The notes under the pieces: generated by a model
The model's database searches: none
Told to the model about the DNA's origin: nothing
What the model saw: the letters and a program-made list of their open reading frames with translations, nothing else
NCBI GenBank assembly: GCA_947624685.1
Contig: CANQLJ010000002.1
Coordinates: 1-64,000, forward strand
DNA length: 64,000 nt
Direction: 5' to 3'
Source: Candidatus Gastranaerophilales bacterium
GTDB lineage: Bacteria > Cyanobacteriota > Vampirovibrionia > Gastranaerophilales > Gastranaerophilaceae
Translations under genes and position numbers: made by a program
Shown: piece by piece, positions 25,534 to 34,742 of the stretch
How the letters are laid out: every line of letters starts with the position of its first letter
Position numbering within the stretch: the stretch's first letter is position 1

Positions 25534-26375
25534 TGCAGATTTTAGGCGCGGCAATAACGGGGTTTATTCAAGGCTTGAGCGAATTTTTGCCCATCTCAAG
25601 CTCTGCTCACATTGTTTTTTCAAACTGTTTATATAATTTAATAACCCACGCAAATTTATCCGACATTTCGAAACAGGAAGAAATTTTCTTTGATATTATT
25701 GTTCATTTAGGGACATTATTTGCCGTTATTATCTATTTTTTCAAAGATTTAAAAAATATATTATACGATTTTTTAAAAGCCATCCAAAAAAAAGACCCGA
25801 CTGATAAAAATTTTAAACTTGTAAATTATATTATTTTAGCCACCTTTATAACGGGGCTAATCGGAATAATTATTAAACCTTATGTCGAAAATCTAATCGA
25901 GAACCCGAAATACGTCTGCTTTTTCCTTTTTGTGACAGGGGTGATTTTGCTTTTGAGCGAAAAATTTTATAAAGGAGATAAGGAAATATCTCTTAAATCC
26001 GCGCTATTAATTGCGATTGCTCAAGGATTAGCCGTGTTTCCGGGGTTTTCAAGAAGCGGACTTACGATTTCTATGGGACTTTTTTTGGGGTTAAATCGAA
26101 TTGAAGCCGCAAGATTTTCTTTTTTGATGAGCATTCCCGTTATTTTTCTTGCTTCAATGGTTTATCCCATATTAGAACTTGATTTTTCTCAAATAATGAA
26201 TTTTAATTTAAAAGCGATATTTATAGGCTTTTTAGTCTCGTTTGTCGTCGGATATTTATGTATTAAATATTTTATGAAGCTTTTGGGCTTGTTAAGCTTA
26301 AGAATTTTTGGATACTATTGTTTGTTTGCGTCGGTTTTGATGTTTGCACTATTTCAATTCTTTTATCATCAGTAA
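25533..26375 (+). CDS. uppP: Undecaprenyl-diphosphatase (BacA/UppP)
   Basis: This inner-membrane enzyme recycles undecaprenyl pyrophosphate released by cell-wall synthesis. Its two signature motifs are intact: GFIQGLSEFLPISSSAH near the N-terminus and PGFSRSGLTIS in the middle. About eight hydrophobic segments are seen. The ATG overlaps the queD stop by one base, implying coupling. The last 104 bases overlap the 3' end of the convergent nucleotidase gene. The carrier synthase gene uppS is at 39.6 kb. Confidence 0.96.
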   Translation: MQILGAAITGFIQGLSEFLPISSSAHIVFSNCLYNLITHANLSDISKQEEIFFDIIVHLGTLFAVIIYFFKDLKNILYDFLKAIQKKDPTDKNFKLVNYIILATFITGLIGIIIKPYVENLIENPKYVCFFLFVTGVILLLSEKFYKGDKEISLKSALLIAIAQGLAVFPGFSRSGLTISMGLFLGLNRIEAARFSFLMSIPVIFLASMVYPILELDFSQIMNFNLKAIFIGFLVSFVVGYLCIKYFMKLLGLLSLRIFGYYCLFASVLMFALFQFFYHQ

Positions 26376-27864
26376 TATCTAAATTATCTTTGTCGGGCAA
26401 ATTTGAGATATATTTTATTGCCGTTTCGTCTTTATCAAATGTGAAATGTTCAACTTCTTTTTTAGGCGCCATTTTAGGGTATTCCCCGTCATCCATCATG
26501 ACAAATTCATCATAAATCGCATCATATAAAATATCTTCCCTCGGGTTATCTATGTCGATTTTTGTTTTAACACCTTTTTTATCTATATAATATAATTCTA
26601 ATAATTCGCCCTTGTCGTTTGTTTTATAGCTTAAGCCGCTTGTAAACAGTAACCCCGGTGTACCTTCGGAGGAATTCAAAGTCTCCTTGCAAGCTTGTTT
26701 AATTGCTTCGACGACTTGTTTTTGGGTGACTTTTGTTCGAATGAGCTTATTTTTCATAGGTACGGATTCGCTTACGTCTCTTTGGGTCAATTTTCCTTCT
26801 TGAGGAACCTTTCTTACGTTAGCTGCGTTCATAAGCGCAATATCGGAGTTAAAATGTGCCCTCATTGAATCCACAATCAAATTTGCCCAGGCATGGGGAG
26901 TGTTTCTTCTGTTTTTGGGCATCGGTTGAATCGATTTAATATTTGCAATTTGGGGGCTTTTTCCGAGCTTTTGGTCTTTAATGTATTCTATAGTGGGGCT
27001 TTTTTTGCCGTTTGTAGAATATAATTTGTTGATGATATTGGTTAATATTCCGTCATTGTCAAATTCGACATCCAAAATGCCGTAGTAGTTGCCGTTTTCG
27101 CCTGCTTGGGTAATGATTACGGGTTCATTTGACTTTGAATTAACGAGATTATAGTCTTTTTTGCTGCCGTCAACAACGCTATGAGTGTGTCCGCCGATTA
27201 TTATATCTATACCATCGAGGTTTGAGGCCATTTTTTTATCCATGTCAAAACCGCTGTGGGATAATAAGATGATTCTGTTTATTCCTTGTTTTTTAAGTTC
27301 ATCTATTTGGTTTTGTAAGGCAATGATTGTTTCATCAAAATCCATCACATCAATATCATCTTGGACGGATTTTTTTGTACAGGATTTAAAATCCAAGGGC
27401 ATTGTGCCTAAAAAGGCATATTTTACGCCATCTTGTTCTTTAATAATGTATTTTTTTACAATATCATTTAAAGGATTATCGGAATCAAATTTAGCGTTTG
27501 TTGCAATAAAATTGATTTTTTTATCTTTTAATTCATCGTCAAACCCTTGGGAGCTTGCGTCAATTTCGTGATTTCCAACGGCAGAAGCATCAAGCGACAT
27601 TATATTTTGCATAACATTTAATATAAATTCGTTTTTTTGCTCGTCCGCGCCTGAAACATTGTCCCCTGCGCTTAAAAGGAAATGTGCAGAGTCTTTTTTT
27701 TGATTTTTGAAAGCTCGCGCCGCTTCCATAACGCCGTGCATTTTGTCGCTGTTTCCGTGGATGTCGTTACAGTACCAAATGGAGAGCTTATTTGAACGAT
27801 TTTTGTTGTTATTGCCTGTAATCGCTTTAAATCTGTTAAAACTAATTGTATTTAGGTTTATCAT
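26272..27864 (-). CDS. 5'-nucleotidase / metallophosphoesterase, UshA-like
   Basis: The N-terminal calcineurin-like domain shows the metal motifs NDIHGN (about 33), SAGDNVSG, GNHEID, LLSHSGFD and GGHTHS. The C-terminal 5_nucleotid_C domain follows (ALMNAANVRK, RDVSESVPMKNKL). Substrates of the family are 5'-nucleotides or UDP-sugars. Such enzymes are normally exported, but no signal peptide is present; the N-terminus MINLNTISFNRF instead carries the ISF motif noted in two other proteins. The ATG at 27864 is chosen over the in-frame TTG at 27885. The 3' end overlaps uppP antisense. The final 40 residues are low complexity. Confidence 0.88.
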   Translation of the reverse strand: MINLNTISFNRFKAITGNNNKNRSNKLSIWYCNDIHGNSDKMHGVMEAARAFKNQKKDSAHFLLSAGDNVSGADEQKNEFILNVMQNIMSLDASAVGNHEIDASSQGFDDELKDKKINFIATNAKFDSDNPLNDIVKKYIIKEQDGVKYAFLGTMPLDFKSCTKKSVQDDIDVMDFDETIIALQNQIDELKKQGINRIILLSHSGFDMDKKMASNLDGIDIIIGGHTHSVVDGSKKDYNLVNSKSNEPVIITQAGENGNYYGILDVEFDNDGILTNIINKLYSTNGKKSPTIEYIKDQKLGKSPQIANIKSIQPMPKNRRNTPHAWANLIVDSMRAHFNSDIALMNAANVRKVPQEGKLTQRDVSESVPMKNKLIRTKVTQKQVVEAIKQACKETLNSSEGTPGLLFTSGLSYKTNDKGELLELYYIDKKGVKTKIDIDNPREDILYDAIYDEFVMMDDGEYPKMAPKKEVEHFTFDKDETAIKYISNLPDKDNLDITDDKRIEIVQTSKPTQTNNSIQKFLSLTSPKAS

Positions 27865-27995
27865 ACTTCCACTAAAACGTATCAATATAAAAAATTGCTC
27901 ATGTTTTAAGTTTTTTTAATATATTAGGTTGATTTAATCATAGCTCAATTTAATTATACTTTAAAATATTAGAATTGGGGAAAATTATAAACAAA

Positions 27996-28880
27996 ATGAT
28001 ACAAAATAAGAAAAACCTTAAACAAAAAAAAGCTTCTCTTGAGGTTGTAAAACCAATCAAAACAAAGCCATATAATGATATTGATTTAAACAATTGGAAA
28101 TTGTATGAAAACATAAAAACAGGGACTTGGTGGGAATTTCCCGCTCGCGAAAAGAAAAACGGCCACAGCTATGACTACCACGGAAACTATATTCCCCAAA
28201 TCGCAACCCAATTAATTGAAAGATATACTAAACAAAACGACATTATTTTAGATTTATTCTTTGGCTCGGGTACTACCGGTATTGAAGCAAAAAACCAGAA
28301 TCGAAGATGTATCGGGGTTGAATTAAAACAGGAAATGGTGGATTATGTTGCGCAAAAATTTAATCCGAAAGAGCTCGTTGTTGATGTTAATATAATTCAA
28401 GGCGATAGCGCATCAATTGATATAAAAGAAAAAATCAAAGCAAGGCTTGAAATTATGGGCAGGCAAAACGCGCAATTGCTCGTCCTTCATCCTCCCTATG
28501 ATGATATAATTAAATTTTCAAATATGAAAGAAGACTTATCTAATTGCGCGACGACGGAAGAATTTTATGATTTATTTCAAAAAGTTGCCAAAAACGGATA
28601 TGATTTATTGGAACAAAACCGCTTTGCCGCGCTAATTATTGGCGATAAATATGCAAATAGCAGATATATCTCGCTTGGCTTTGAATGTCAAAAACGAATG
28701 GAAGAATTGGGATTCATTACAAAAGCGGTGATTGTAAAAAACATCACGGGTAACGAAAAAGCAAAAGGCAAAACCGCAAACCTCTGGCGCTATAGAGCGC
28801 TAAATGGCGGGTTTAATATTTTTGAACATGAATATATCATGATTTTTCAAAAAACGAAATTGAAAAAAGTTAAAAAATAA
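27996..28880 (+). CDS. DNA methyltransferase (N6/N4 class) with HPPY motif IV
   Basis: The S-adenosylmethionine motif DLFFGSGTTGIEA (about residue 86) and a following acidic motif (IGVELKQE) identify an amino-methyltransferase, with motif I before motif IV. Motif IV reads LHPPYDD instead of the usual DPPY/NPPF, so the first catalytic position is His. The N-terminal part GTWWEFPAREKKNGHSYDYHG is typical of the family. No restriction enzyme or specificity gene is next to it, so it looks like an orphan. The start is uncertain: ATG 27996 or TTG 27975. A terminator follows at 28927. Confidence 0.82.
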   Translation: MIQNKKNLKQKKASLEVVKPIKTKPYNDIDLNNWKLYENIKTGTWWEFPAREKKNGHSYDYHGNYIPQIATQLIERYTKQNDIILDLFFGSGTTGIEAKNQNRRCIGVELKQEMVDYVAQKFNPKELVVDVNIIQGDSASIDIKEKIKARLEIMGRQNAQLLVLHPPYDDIIKFSNMKEDLSNCATTEEFYDLFQKVAKNGYDLLEQNRFAALIIGDKYANSRYISLGFECQKRMEELGFITKAVIVKNITGNEKAKGKTANLWRYRALNGGFNIFEHEYIMIFQKTKLKKVKK

Positions 28881-28926
28881 AAATAAAAGCAAAAAGTAAA
28901 ACAAATTTTATAAAGGCAATAAAATC

Positions 28927-28970
28927 AAAGAGCCGAAAATGTTTATTATAAACTTTTTTTGGCTCTTTTT
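28927..28970. terminator. Terminator between methyltransferase and emrB
   Basis: AAAGAGCC and GGCTCTTTTT form an 8-bp stem with a 26-base loop, flanked by A and T runs. It lies between convergent genes. Confidence 0.75.
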
Positions 28971-28993
28971 CTTTTTTTCTTTTTTTTGAATTG

Positions 28994-30544
28994 TTAGTTT
29001 TCTTTCTTTTCTTCGATTCCTTTAATTAAAAATATCAAAGGAATTATTATCACGCATGCTATTGCGCAGACTTCAAACGTATCTCGAAACGCTCCCATAT
29101 TGGCTTGTTGAAGCATTTGATTATAGAGAAGTTTTTGTGCCATATAATTTGAACTATGGATATCAAGCGAACCGAAAGCGCTTTGGTAAGCTTGCACTCT
29201 TTGAGCAAAAGCATCATTAAGCATTGTCATATTATCAACAAGAAAGCTTTGATGCGCTTGAGCTTTTCTTGAAATTAACGTTGTGACAATTGATGTACCA
29301 ATCGCACCGCCAAGGTTTTTTAAAAGATTTTGAACGCCTGATGCGTTTGTCATTTGTTCTTGAGATAGTGTCGCAGTGGATAGCGTGATAATAGGAATCA
29401 TGCTCATTGACATACCGACGCCCATAATAAAATTAGGTATTGCAATATTAATTGGTGCAATTTGTAAATTCAGGTTACAGAGAATAAACCCCGCAACGCT
29501 CAAAAGGAATAGCCCCGCCACAACAAGAATTTTTGGGTTTATTTTATTTCCTATTGTTCCTATGAAAATAACCGTGGTCATTGCTCCAACCCCTCGAGGC
29601 ATCATCGCCAGACCCGATAAATAAGCGTCATAGCCCATCATACCTTGCAAAAATTGAGGTAATATCGCCATAGAAGCTAATAACACCCCCTGCATTACAA
29701 TTTGAACAAGAGTACCAAAGAAGAAATTTCCGTCTTTAAAAACTTTAAGGTCAATTAAAGATTCTTTTTTTACCGTTTGAACGACAAAAAATACGCACAT
29801 AAATAATACGGCAAAAAATGTCATCCAGCATACCCAGGTTGAACCAAACCAATCAGCGTCATTACCTTTATCAAGAACGATTTGCATGCAGGTAAGCCAG
29901 CCGATAAGAAGGAAAAAGCCGCTTGCATCCACCTTAACATTTTCTTGTTTTTTTGCATAGGGCGGATCTTCGATGAATTTTTTAGCTAAACCGATTGCCA
30001 TTAGCCCGATTGGGATGTTTATAAAATATATATAAGGCCATGACCAGTTTGATGTTATCCAACCGCCTAAAACCGGCCCGACAATTGGGGCAACGACCAC
30101 GACCATCCCAAATAGTGCCATTGATTGAGCTCTTTTTTCTACGGGCCACATTTCAAGAGTTATCGCTTGCGCTAAAGGTAAAAGTGCACCGCCTCCAAAA
30201 CCTTGAAGGATTCTTGTTATAACCATCATGGGCAGAGAATTTGCTATCCCGCATAAAAACGATGAAACGGTGAATAAAATTATACTGAATATAAAGAAAT
30301 TTTTTCTTCCGAAAAACTTACAAAAAAAGTCAACCGATGGGATAATTATCCCGGAAGCAATTAAATAACTCGTTAAAACCCAGGTGCTCTCTTGCCTTGA
30401 GACACTGAAGCTTCCTGCCATATAAGGCAGCGCCACGTTTGCTATTGTTTCATCGAGCACGAACATAAACGCCGCAACCATCAAAGGAATGCAGACAATC
30501 CAAGGGTTATACTTCGGTTTCCATTCTTCTTGAATATCGCTCAT
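28994..30544 (-). CDS. emrB: MFS drug efflux permease, DHA2 (EmrB/QacA) family
   Basis: The protein has 14 predicted membrane segments and 516 aa, the DHA2 architecture. Motifs are FVLDETIANVALP in TM1, RKNFFIFS in loop 2-3 and RILQGFGGGALLPLAQA in TM4, plus the antiporter motif C-like GPVLGGWI. With the HlyD-type adaptor EmrA (24 bases upstream) and the outer-membrane channel across the divergent promoter it would make a tripartite pump expelling hydrophobic compounds. Substrate is not predictable. Confidence 0.93.
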   Translation of the reverse strand: MSDIQEEWKPKYNPWIVCIPLMVAAFMFVLDETIANVALPYMAGSFSVSRQESTWVLTSYLIASGIIIPSVDFFCKFFGRKNFFIFSIILFTVSSFLCGIANSLPMMVITRILQGFGGGALLPLAQAITLEMWPVEKRAQSMALFGMVVVVAPIVGPVLGGWITSNWSWPYIYFINIPIGLMAIGLAKKFIEDPPYAKKQENVKVDASGFFLLIGWLTCMQIVLDKGNDADWFGSTWVCWMTFFAVLFMCVFFVVQTVKKESLIDLKVFKDGNFFFGTLVQIVMQGVLLASMAILPQFLQGMMGYDAYLSGLAMMPRGVGAMTTVIFIGTIGNKINPKILVVAGLFLLSVAGFILCNLNLQIAPINIAIPNFIMGVGMSMSMIPIITLSTATLSQEQMTNASGVQNLLKNLGGAIGTSIVTTLISRKAQAHQSFLVDNMTMLNDAFAQRVQAYQSAFGSLDIHSSNYMAQKLLYNQMLQQANMGAFRDTFEVCAIACVIIIPLIFLIKGIEEKKEN

Positions 30545-30568
30545 GGTACAATACTTGCCCTTCTTTAA

Positions 30569-31558
30569 CTATTTAACTTTTACTTTTGGAACAACGCTCA
30601 TACCCGAGACGATATTATATTTTGTTTTGTCAATCGGTTCGTCAAAGACGATTTTGACAGGGATTCTTTGAACGATTTTAACAAAAGACCCGACAGCGTT
30701 TTCAGGCGGGAAAAGGCTCGATTTTGCGCCGGATGCTCTTTGAATCGAATCAACGTGGCCTTTAAAGGTTTTATTTTTATAAGCGTCGACTTTGATTGTG
30801 ACTTTTTGGCCGGGTCTCATATTTCCCACTTGGTTTTCTTTAAAATTAGCAACAATCCAAACTTCATCGGGAACTATCGCAAACAAAGGTGAACCTATTG
30901 AAACATAGCTTCCTTTTTGGATTCTTCGATTTGTCACAACGCCGGTATTTGGCGCAATTACATTTGTATATTCAAGGTTTAATCTTGCTTGATTCATTAT
31001 GGCTTCAAGAGATTTTAAATCTGCGTCGGCAACGTTTTTACCGTCTGAAAATATATCTTCTCTTGCTTTTGTTTGGCGTGCATTGACATTATCATAATTT
31101 GCCTGAGCTTTATCTAAAACTTGTTTAGATACTGCTCCTTGAGAATAAAGGGCCTTATATCTTTGTAAATCTAATCTTGCAAGGTTGATTTCAGAATCTG
31201 CCGCTTTTAAATTAGCTTTTGCGTTTTTTTGATTCAACAAAGCCTTATCATAGTTTGCTTTTGCCTGTTTATATTTTTCTTTATATAATTCATCATCAAT
31301 TTTTGCTACTATATCGCCTTTTTTAACTTCTTTATTATCTTCAATATAGCTTTCTAAAATGTGGCCCGAGACTTTTGGAGTGATTTGGATAATATCCGCT
31401 TCAACATAAGCGTCATCCGTCGATTGGAATTGTCTTTCATACATTAAATAACCAAACGCCAAAAGCGCCAGAATAATAGTAACGGGTAAAATTATTGTTC
31501 TTTTTTTGACTCTTTTTTCTTCGTTTTCTTGCTGAGGGTTTTTATCTTCAGATGTCAT
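30569..31558 (-). CDS. emrA: HlyD/EmrA-family membrane fusion protein
   Basis: One N-terminal membrane anchor (TIILPVTIILALLAFGYLMY) is followed by the biotinyl-lipoyl strand QSTDDAYVEADIIQITPKVSG typical of EmrA, a long coiled-coil hairpin (about 90-190), the second lipoyl half and a beta-barrel domain (VPDEVWIVANFKENQ). At 329 aa it is normal. AAGGAG lies before the ATG. It is the middle gene of marR-emrA-emrB. Confidence 0.94.
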   Translation of the reverse strand: MTSEDKNPQQENEEKRVKKRTIILPVTIILALLAFGYLMYERQFQSTDDAYVEADIIQITPKVSGHILESYIEDNKEVKKGDIVAKIDDELYKEKYKQAKANYDKALLNQKNAKANLKAADSEINLARLDLQRYKALYSQGAVSKQVLDKAQANYDNVNARQTKAREDIFSDGKNVADADLKSLEAIMNQARLNLEYTNVIAPNTGVVTNRRIQKGSYVSIGSPLFAIVPDEVWIVANFKENQVGNMRPGQKVTIKVDAYKNKTFKGHVDSIQRASGAKSSLFPPENAVGSFVKIVQRIPVKIVFDEPIDKTKYNIVSGMSVVPKVKVK

Positions 31559-31570
31559 TTTATGCTCCTT

Positions 31571-32032
31571 TTATATGTTTGTTTTAATTATTTTTTCAAC
31601 ATTTTGCCTAAAATCAATGAGTCCCGTTCTCATTTCTTCTAAAAATTCATTTGTATATTTCTTTTGAAGTTTGATAACAATCGGCTTTAAGAGGTTTGAA
31701 ATTTTGTTTGTGAGTTTTTTTCCTTTTGAAGTAAGTTCGAGCATTTTTACGGGGCGATTGCTTTTTGTTTCAAGAGAGATTTTGATTAGCCCCTTTTTTT
31801 CAAGCGATTGAGCTAATTTACCCGTGCTTGCTCTATCTTTTAGGATGATTTTTGCTACATCTCTCTGGCAGCATTTTTTTAAATCTTCGACAACGATTAA
31901 AAAAAGGTGTTCTGTTGCGCTGATTTCAAAATTCATCTGTTTAAAAAGCTGTTCAAACAACAAAGAGAAGCATTTTGAACATGCTTGAATTTGATAAAAT
32001 AGTGAATTTTCATACCTCGTTTTGTTGTTCAT
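31571..32032 (-). CDS. MarR-family transcriptional regulator
   Basis: The winged helix-turn-helix shows as RDVAKIILKDRASTGKLAQS (recognition helix) followed by LEKKGLIKISLETKSNRPVKML (wing). It is about 153 aa. The ATG at 32032 is preferred to an in-frame TTG at 32041; neither has a Shine-Dalgarno. It is the first gene of the emrA-emrB operon and probably represses both that operon and the divergent channel gene through the palindrome at 32097-32112; ligand release would induce the pump. That model is by analogy to other MarR-Emr loci. Confidence 0.9.
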   Translation of the reverse strand: MNNKTRYENSLFYQIQACSKCFSLLFEQLFKQMNFEISATEHLFLIVVEDLKKCCQRDVAKIILKDRASTGKLAQSLEKKGLIKISLETKSNRPVKMLELTSKGKKLTNKISNLLKPIVIKLQKKYTNEFLEEMRTGLIDFRQNVEKIIKTNI

Positions 32033-32096
32033 AATATTCAATAAATTTTAGCTTAATGTGATAAAATTAAATCCCCAATATGTTGTATAAAATACA

Positions 32097-32112
32097 TGTT
32101 GCTTTTGCAACA
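32097..32112. promoter_or_regulatory. Palindromic operator candidate in the marR/channel intergenic region
   Basis: TGTTGCTTTTGCAACA is a perfect inverted repeat with 6-base arms. Both arms contain TTGCAA or its complement, which could serve as -35 elements for the two divergent promoters. A further GCAACA half site is at about 32143. Confidence 0.55.
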
Positions 32113-32191
32113 TTAATATGTTAGCATTCTATTATAAAAATTGCAACAGATTTTTATTTTATTAAGACTAAAAGGGGAATATATAAAAAAT

Positions 32192-33541
32192 ATGAAAAGG
32201 ATTTTAGCTCTCATCACACTTTTGGCTTTTAATTTTTGTTTCTTTATAAGCCCAAGCTACGCAATTATTGAAAAAGATTATTATAAAAATCAATCTATTC
32301 TTGACTATATTAACTTCGATTGGTGGAAAAAACAAAATGACCCGTATTTAGAAAAATATATAGTTAGCGCAATTAATAATAACTATGACATCAAAACGGC
32401 GGCATTAAAAATCGAAGAAGCCAAAATTAATATCCAAGCAACAAAAAGTAACCTTATGCCTTCCGTTTCAATAGGCGCAAGCCCCGCAATGAGCAAATTT
32501 CCTTCTTCAACCCAATCGGAAGGGTCTTTTGCGCTTCCAATCATAGCTCAATGGGAGCTTGATTTATTCGGAAAAAATTACGACAAAACAAAATCAGCTA
32601 AAAAAATCTATAAAAGCGCACAATTTCAAGCCCAAGCAAGCGATATATCAATCGTTTCGATGGTCGGAGCGGCATATTATAATATAGTTAAACTCGATAA
32701 ATTAATTGAGATTCAAAAAAATCTCGTCGATGACAGAAAAGAAATCTACGATTTAATGAAAATATCAAATGAGGAAGGTATTGTTTCTACTTCCGATTTA
32801 ATTCAAGCGGAAAAATCTTTTGTAATGTCTCAAAATGAATTAATCGACTATGAAAAATCAAGACAAAACGCCCTTAGTGCTCTTGCCGTTTTAATAGGCG
32901 ACAGCCCAAACAATATAAATGAATATCAAAGAATCTCGGCCGATGAATTGGGCAATAATTTTTCAATTCCAAATGAAATATCATCCGAAATCATCACCAA
33001 CCGCCCCGATTATAAAGCTGTCGAAAATCAGCTTGAAGCGGTCGGGTTTGATGTTAGAGCAGCTAAAAAAGAATTTTTGCCCACGATAAATATCTTAGGC
33101 GTATTAACCTTTTTAACAACAAATGCTTTTGGCAAATTTAACTTTGAAAACGCTTTGGCATTATTGGCACCAAGCGCAACATTACCGATATTTACGGGGC
33201 TTAAAAGAGTTGCTAATGTTAAGATAAACAAAAATAAATATGAACAAATTTTACAACAATATCAAAAGACAAATTTAGTTGCAATCCAAGAAGTAAACGA
33301 CGCTTTATATAACTATAAATCAGACAACGAAAAGCTTTTGAACAATATTAAAGCTCTTGAAATTCAGAAGAAAGACTATGATTATTCCAAAATGAAATTT
33401 AACCAGGGAGTTATCTCAAAGCTCGATTTATTGCAGCAAAAAGAAACACTGCTTTATATGCAAAAAATGGAATTAAATTCTAAAACCGATTGTTATATTG
33501 ATAAAATAAGTCTTTACAAAACAACCGGGGCAAGAGTATAA
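32192..33541 (+). CDS. Outer-membrane efflux channel, TolC/NodT type
   Basis: From the ATG at 32192 the protein has a standard signal peptide (MKRILALITLLAFNFCFF, cleavage near SYA). The longer frame from the TTG at 32141 is unlikely. The rest shows two internal repeats of the outer-membrane factor family: the helical hairpin NNNYDIKTAALKIEEAKINI and later TNRPDYKAVENQLEAVGFDV. About 450 aa is normal. It is divergent from marR-emrAB and completes the tripartite pump. The promoter of the next gene overlaps its stop codon. Confidence 0.9.
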   Translation: MKRILALITLLAFNFCFFISPSYAIIEKDYYKNQSILDYINFDWWKKQNDPYLEKYIVSAINNNYDIKTAALKIEEAKINIQATKSNLMPSVSIGASPAMSKFPSSTQSEGSFALPIIAQWELDLFGKNYDKTKSAKKIYKSAQFQAQASDISIVSMVGAAYYNIVKLDKLIEIQKNLVDDRKEIYDLMKISNEEGIVSTSDLIQAEKSFVMSQNELIDYEKSRQNALSALAVLIGDSPNNINEYQRISADELGNNFSIPNEISSEIITNRPDYKAVENQLEAVGFDVRAAKKEFLPTINILGVLTFLTTNAFGKFNFENALALLAPSATLPIFTGLKRVANVKINKNKYEQILQQYQKTNLVAIQEVNDALYNYKSDNEKLLNNIKALEIQKKDYDYSKMKFNQGVISKLDLLQQKETLLYMQKMELNSKTDCYIDKISLYKTTGARV

Positions 33542-33542
33542 T
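33513..33542 (+). promoter_or_regulatory. Promoter of the 33549 protease gene, -10 six bases before ATG
   Basis: TTTACA at 33513-33518 and TATAAT at 33537-33542 are 18 bases apart. The -10 overlaps the channel gene's stop codon. Exactly six bases (TCTTAT) precede the ATG, and no Shine-Dalgarno is present. Confidence 0.65.
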
Positions 33543-33548
33543 TCTTAT

Positions 33549-34730
33549 ATGTTCGGAGTTAAAAAAATTATATTGACCGCTATAGTGTTTGCCCTTTGGG
33601 GCGGTCTGATTTTTGTACTTGCAAAAAATCACTATTGCTCATCCGAACAAAATAAAATTGCCAAACTCACTAAAAATTGCAAAGAAAACTATGACCAAGC
33701 GCAGTGTTATCTGGCTATTTTAAATAAATATGATTCTAATTACACAAAATTTAACTACGGCGTTTCGCTTTTCAAAGCAAAAAAATATTCCGAATCAATT
33801 GATGAATTTAATAAAATAATTTCAAAGCCACATGACGAAAACACAAAATATCACCTTTGCAAATTTGACAACAGCGCCATAGTTGACGCTTCGAAACAAA
33901 ATGTCACAAAAGCACAATATCAAATTGACGAAATTGAAGCTAAAAAAATCAGCACAATTTGCAGAAATTCCGCTTGCTATGATAAATATTTGTCTAAATC
34001 TCCCAAAAACAATCAGCTCAAGCTTTTATACGGCATTTCATTAATGGAAGAAGATAACATCGATAAAGCAACAAAAGTCATAAATGAATATATGACAAAT
34101 GAAATATTCCAAGACAAAAAACTCTCTGCCCAAAAATTACTTGCCCAAAAGCACACACAGCACAGAGATAACAACATCAAAAAAAGCCTCGGCGCCAAAA
34201 GTGACTATATGGATAAATATCAAAACTATAGTTTAATTAAAGAGGCGGATAATATCAAAGTCTATGTTGAAAAAAGTCCCAAAAGAAATCTTGCGCTCGA
34301 TGCTTTTAAGACTTGGGATATTGCATTAGGCGACAGCGTTAATTTCAGTTTCATTGAAGAAGAAAAAGAAGCCGATATTACTTTAAATTTCGAAGATAAA
34401 AAGCTTGAAGACACTTTTTCGGATAGCGACGGCTCCGCTTCGACAAAATTAAGCGGCATATATACAGACACTAAAACCTCAAAACAATATCACAATAAAG
34501 CTCAAATCGAAATAAACTATCGCAACCCTAAAACCAGAAAACAATATAGCGACAAGGAGCTTCGCGCTTCAATGCTCCATGAAATTGCCCATGCTTTGGG
34601 TGTAACCCACCATAGTACAAATAAAGGTGATATTTTATATCCTAAGACCTATTCAAAAACCAACAAAAATTACGCGTTTTCTCTTTCAAAAAGAGACATA
34701 AACACTGTTAAAAAGATGTATGAAAATTAG
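33549..34730 (+). CDS. Membrane-anchored/secreted metzincin protease with TPR-like N-terminus
   Basis: An N-terminal hydrophobic segment (IILTAIVFALWGGLIFVLA) exports or anchors the protein. Residues 30-200 have TPR-like helices (KFNYGVSLFKAKKYSESIDEF) and spaced Cys residues (CKENYDQAQC, CRNSAC). The C-terminal domain has the zinc motif HEIAHALGVTH (about 344-354) and a Met-turn-like GDILYP with Leu in place of Met. It is paralogous to the next gene. The likely role is an extracellular protease; the target is unknown. Confidence 0.8.
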   Translation: MFGVKKIILTAIVFALWGGLIFVLAKNHYCSSEQNKIAKLTKNCKENYDQAQCYLAILNKYDSNYTKFNYGVSLFKAKKYSESIDEFNKIISKPHDENTKYHLCKFDNSAIVDASKQNVTKAQYQIDEIEAKKISTICRNSACYDKYLSKSPKNNQLKLLYGISLMEEDNIDKATKVINEYMTNEIFQDKKLSAQKLLAQKHTQHRDNNIKKSLGAKSDYMDKYQNYSLIKEADNIKVYVEKSPKRNLALDAFKTWDIALGDSVNFSFIEEEKEADITLNFEDKKLEDTFSDSDGSASTKLSGIYTDTKTSKQYHNKAQIEINYRNPKTRKQYSDKELRASMLHEIAHALGVTHHSTNKGDILYPKTYSKTNKNYAFSLSKRDINTVKKMYEN

Positions 34731-34742
34731 AAAAAATAAATT

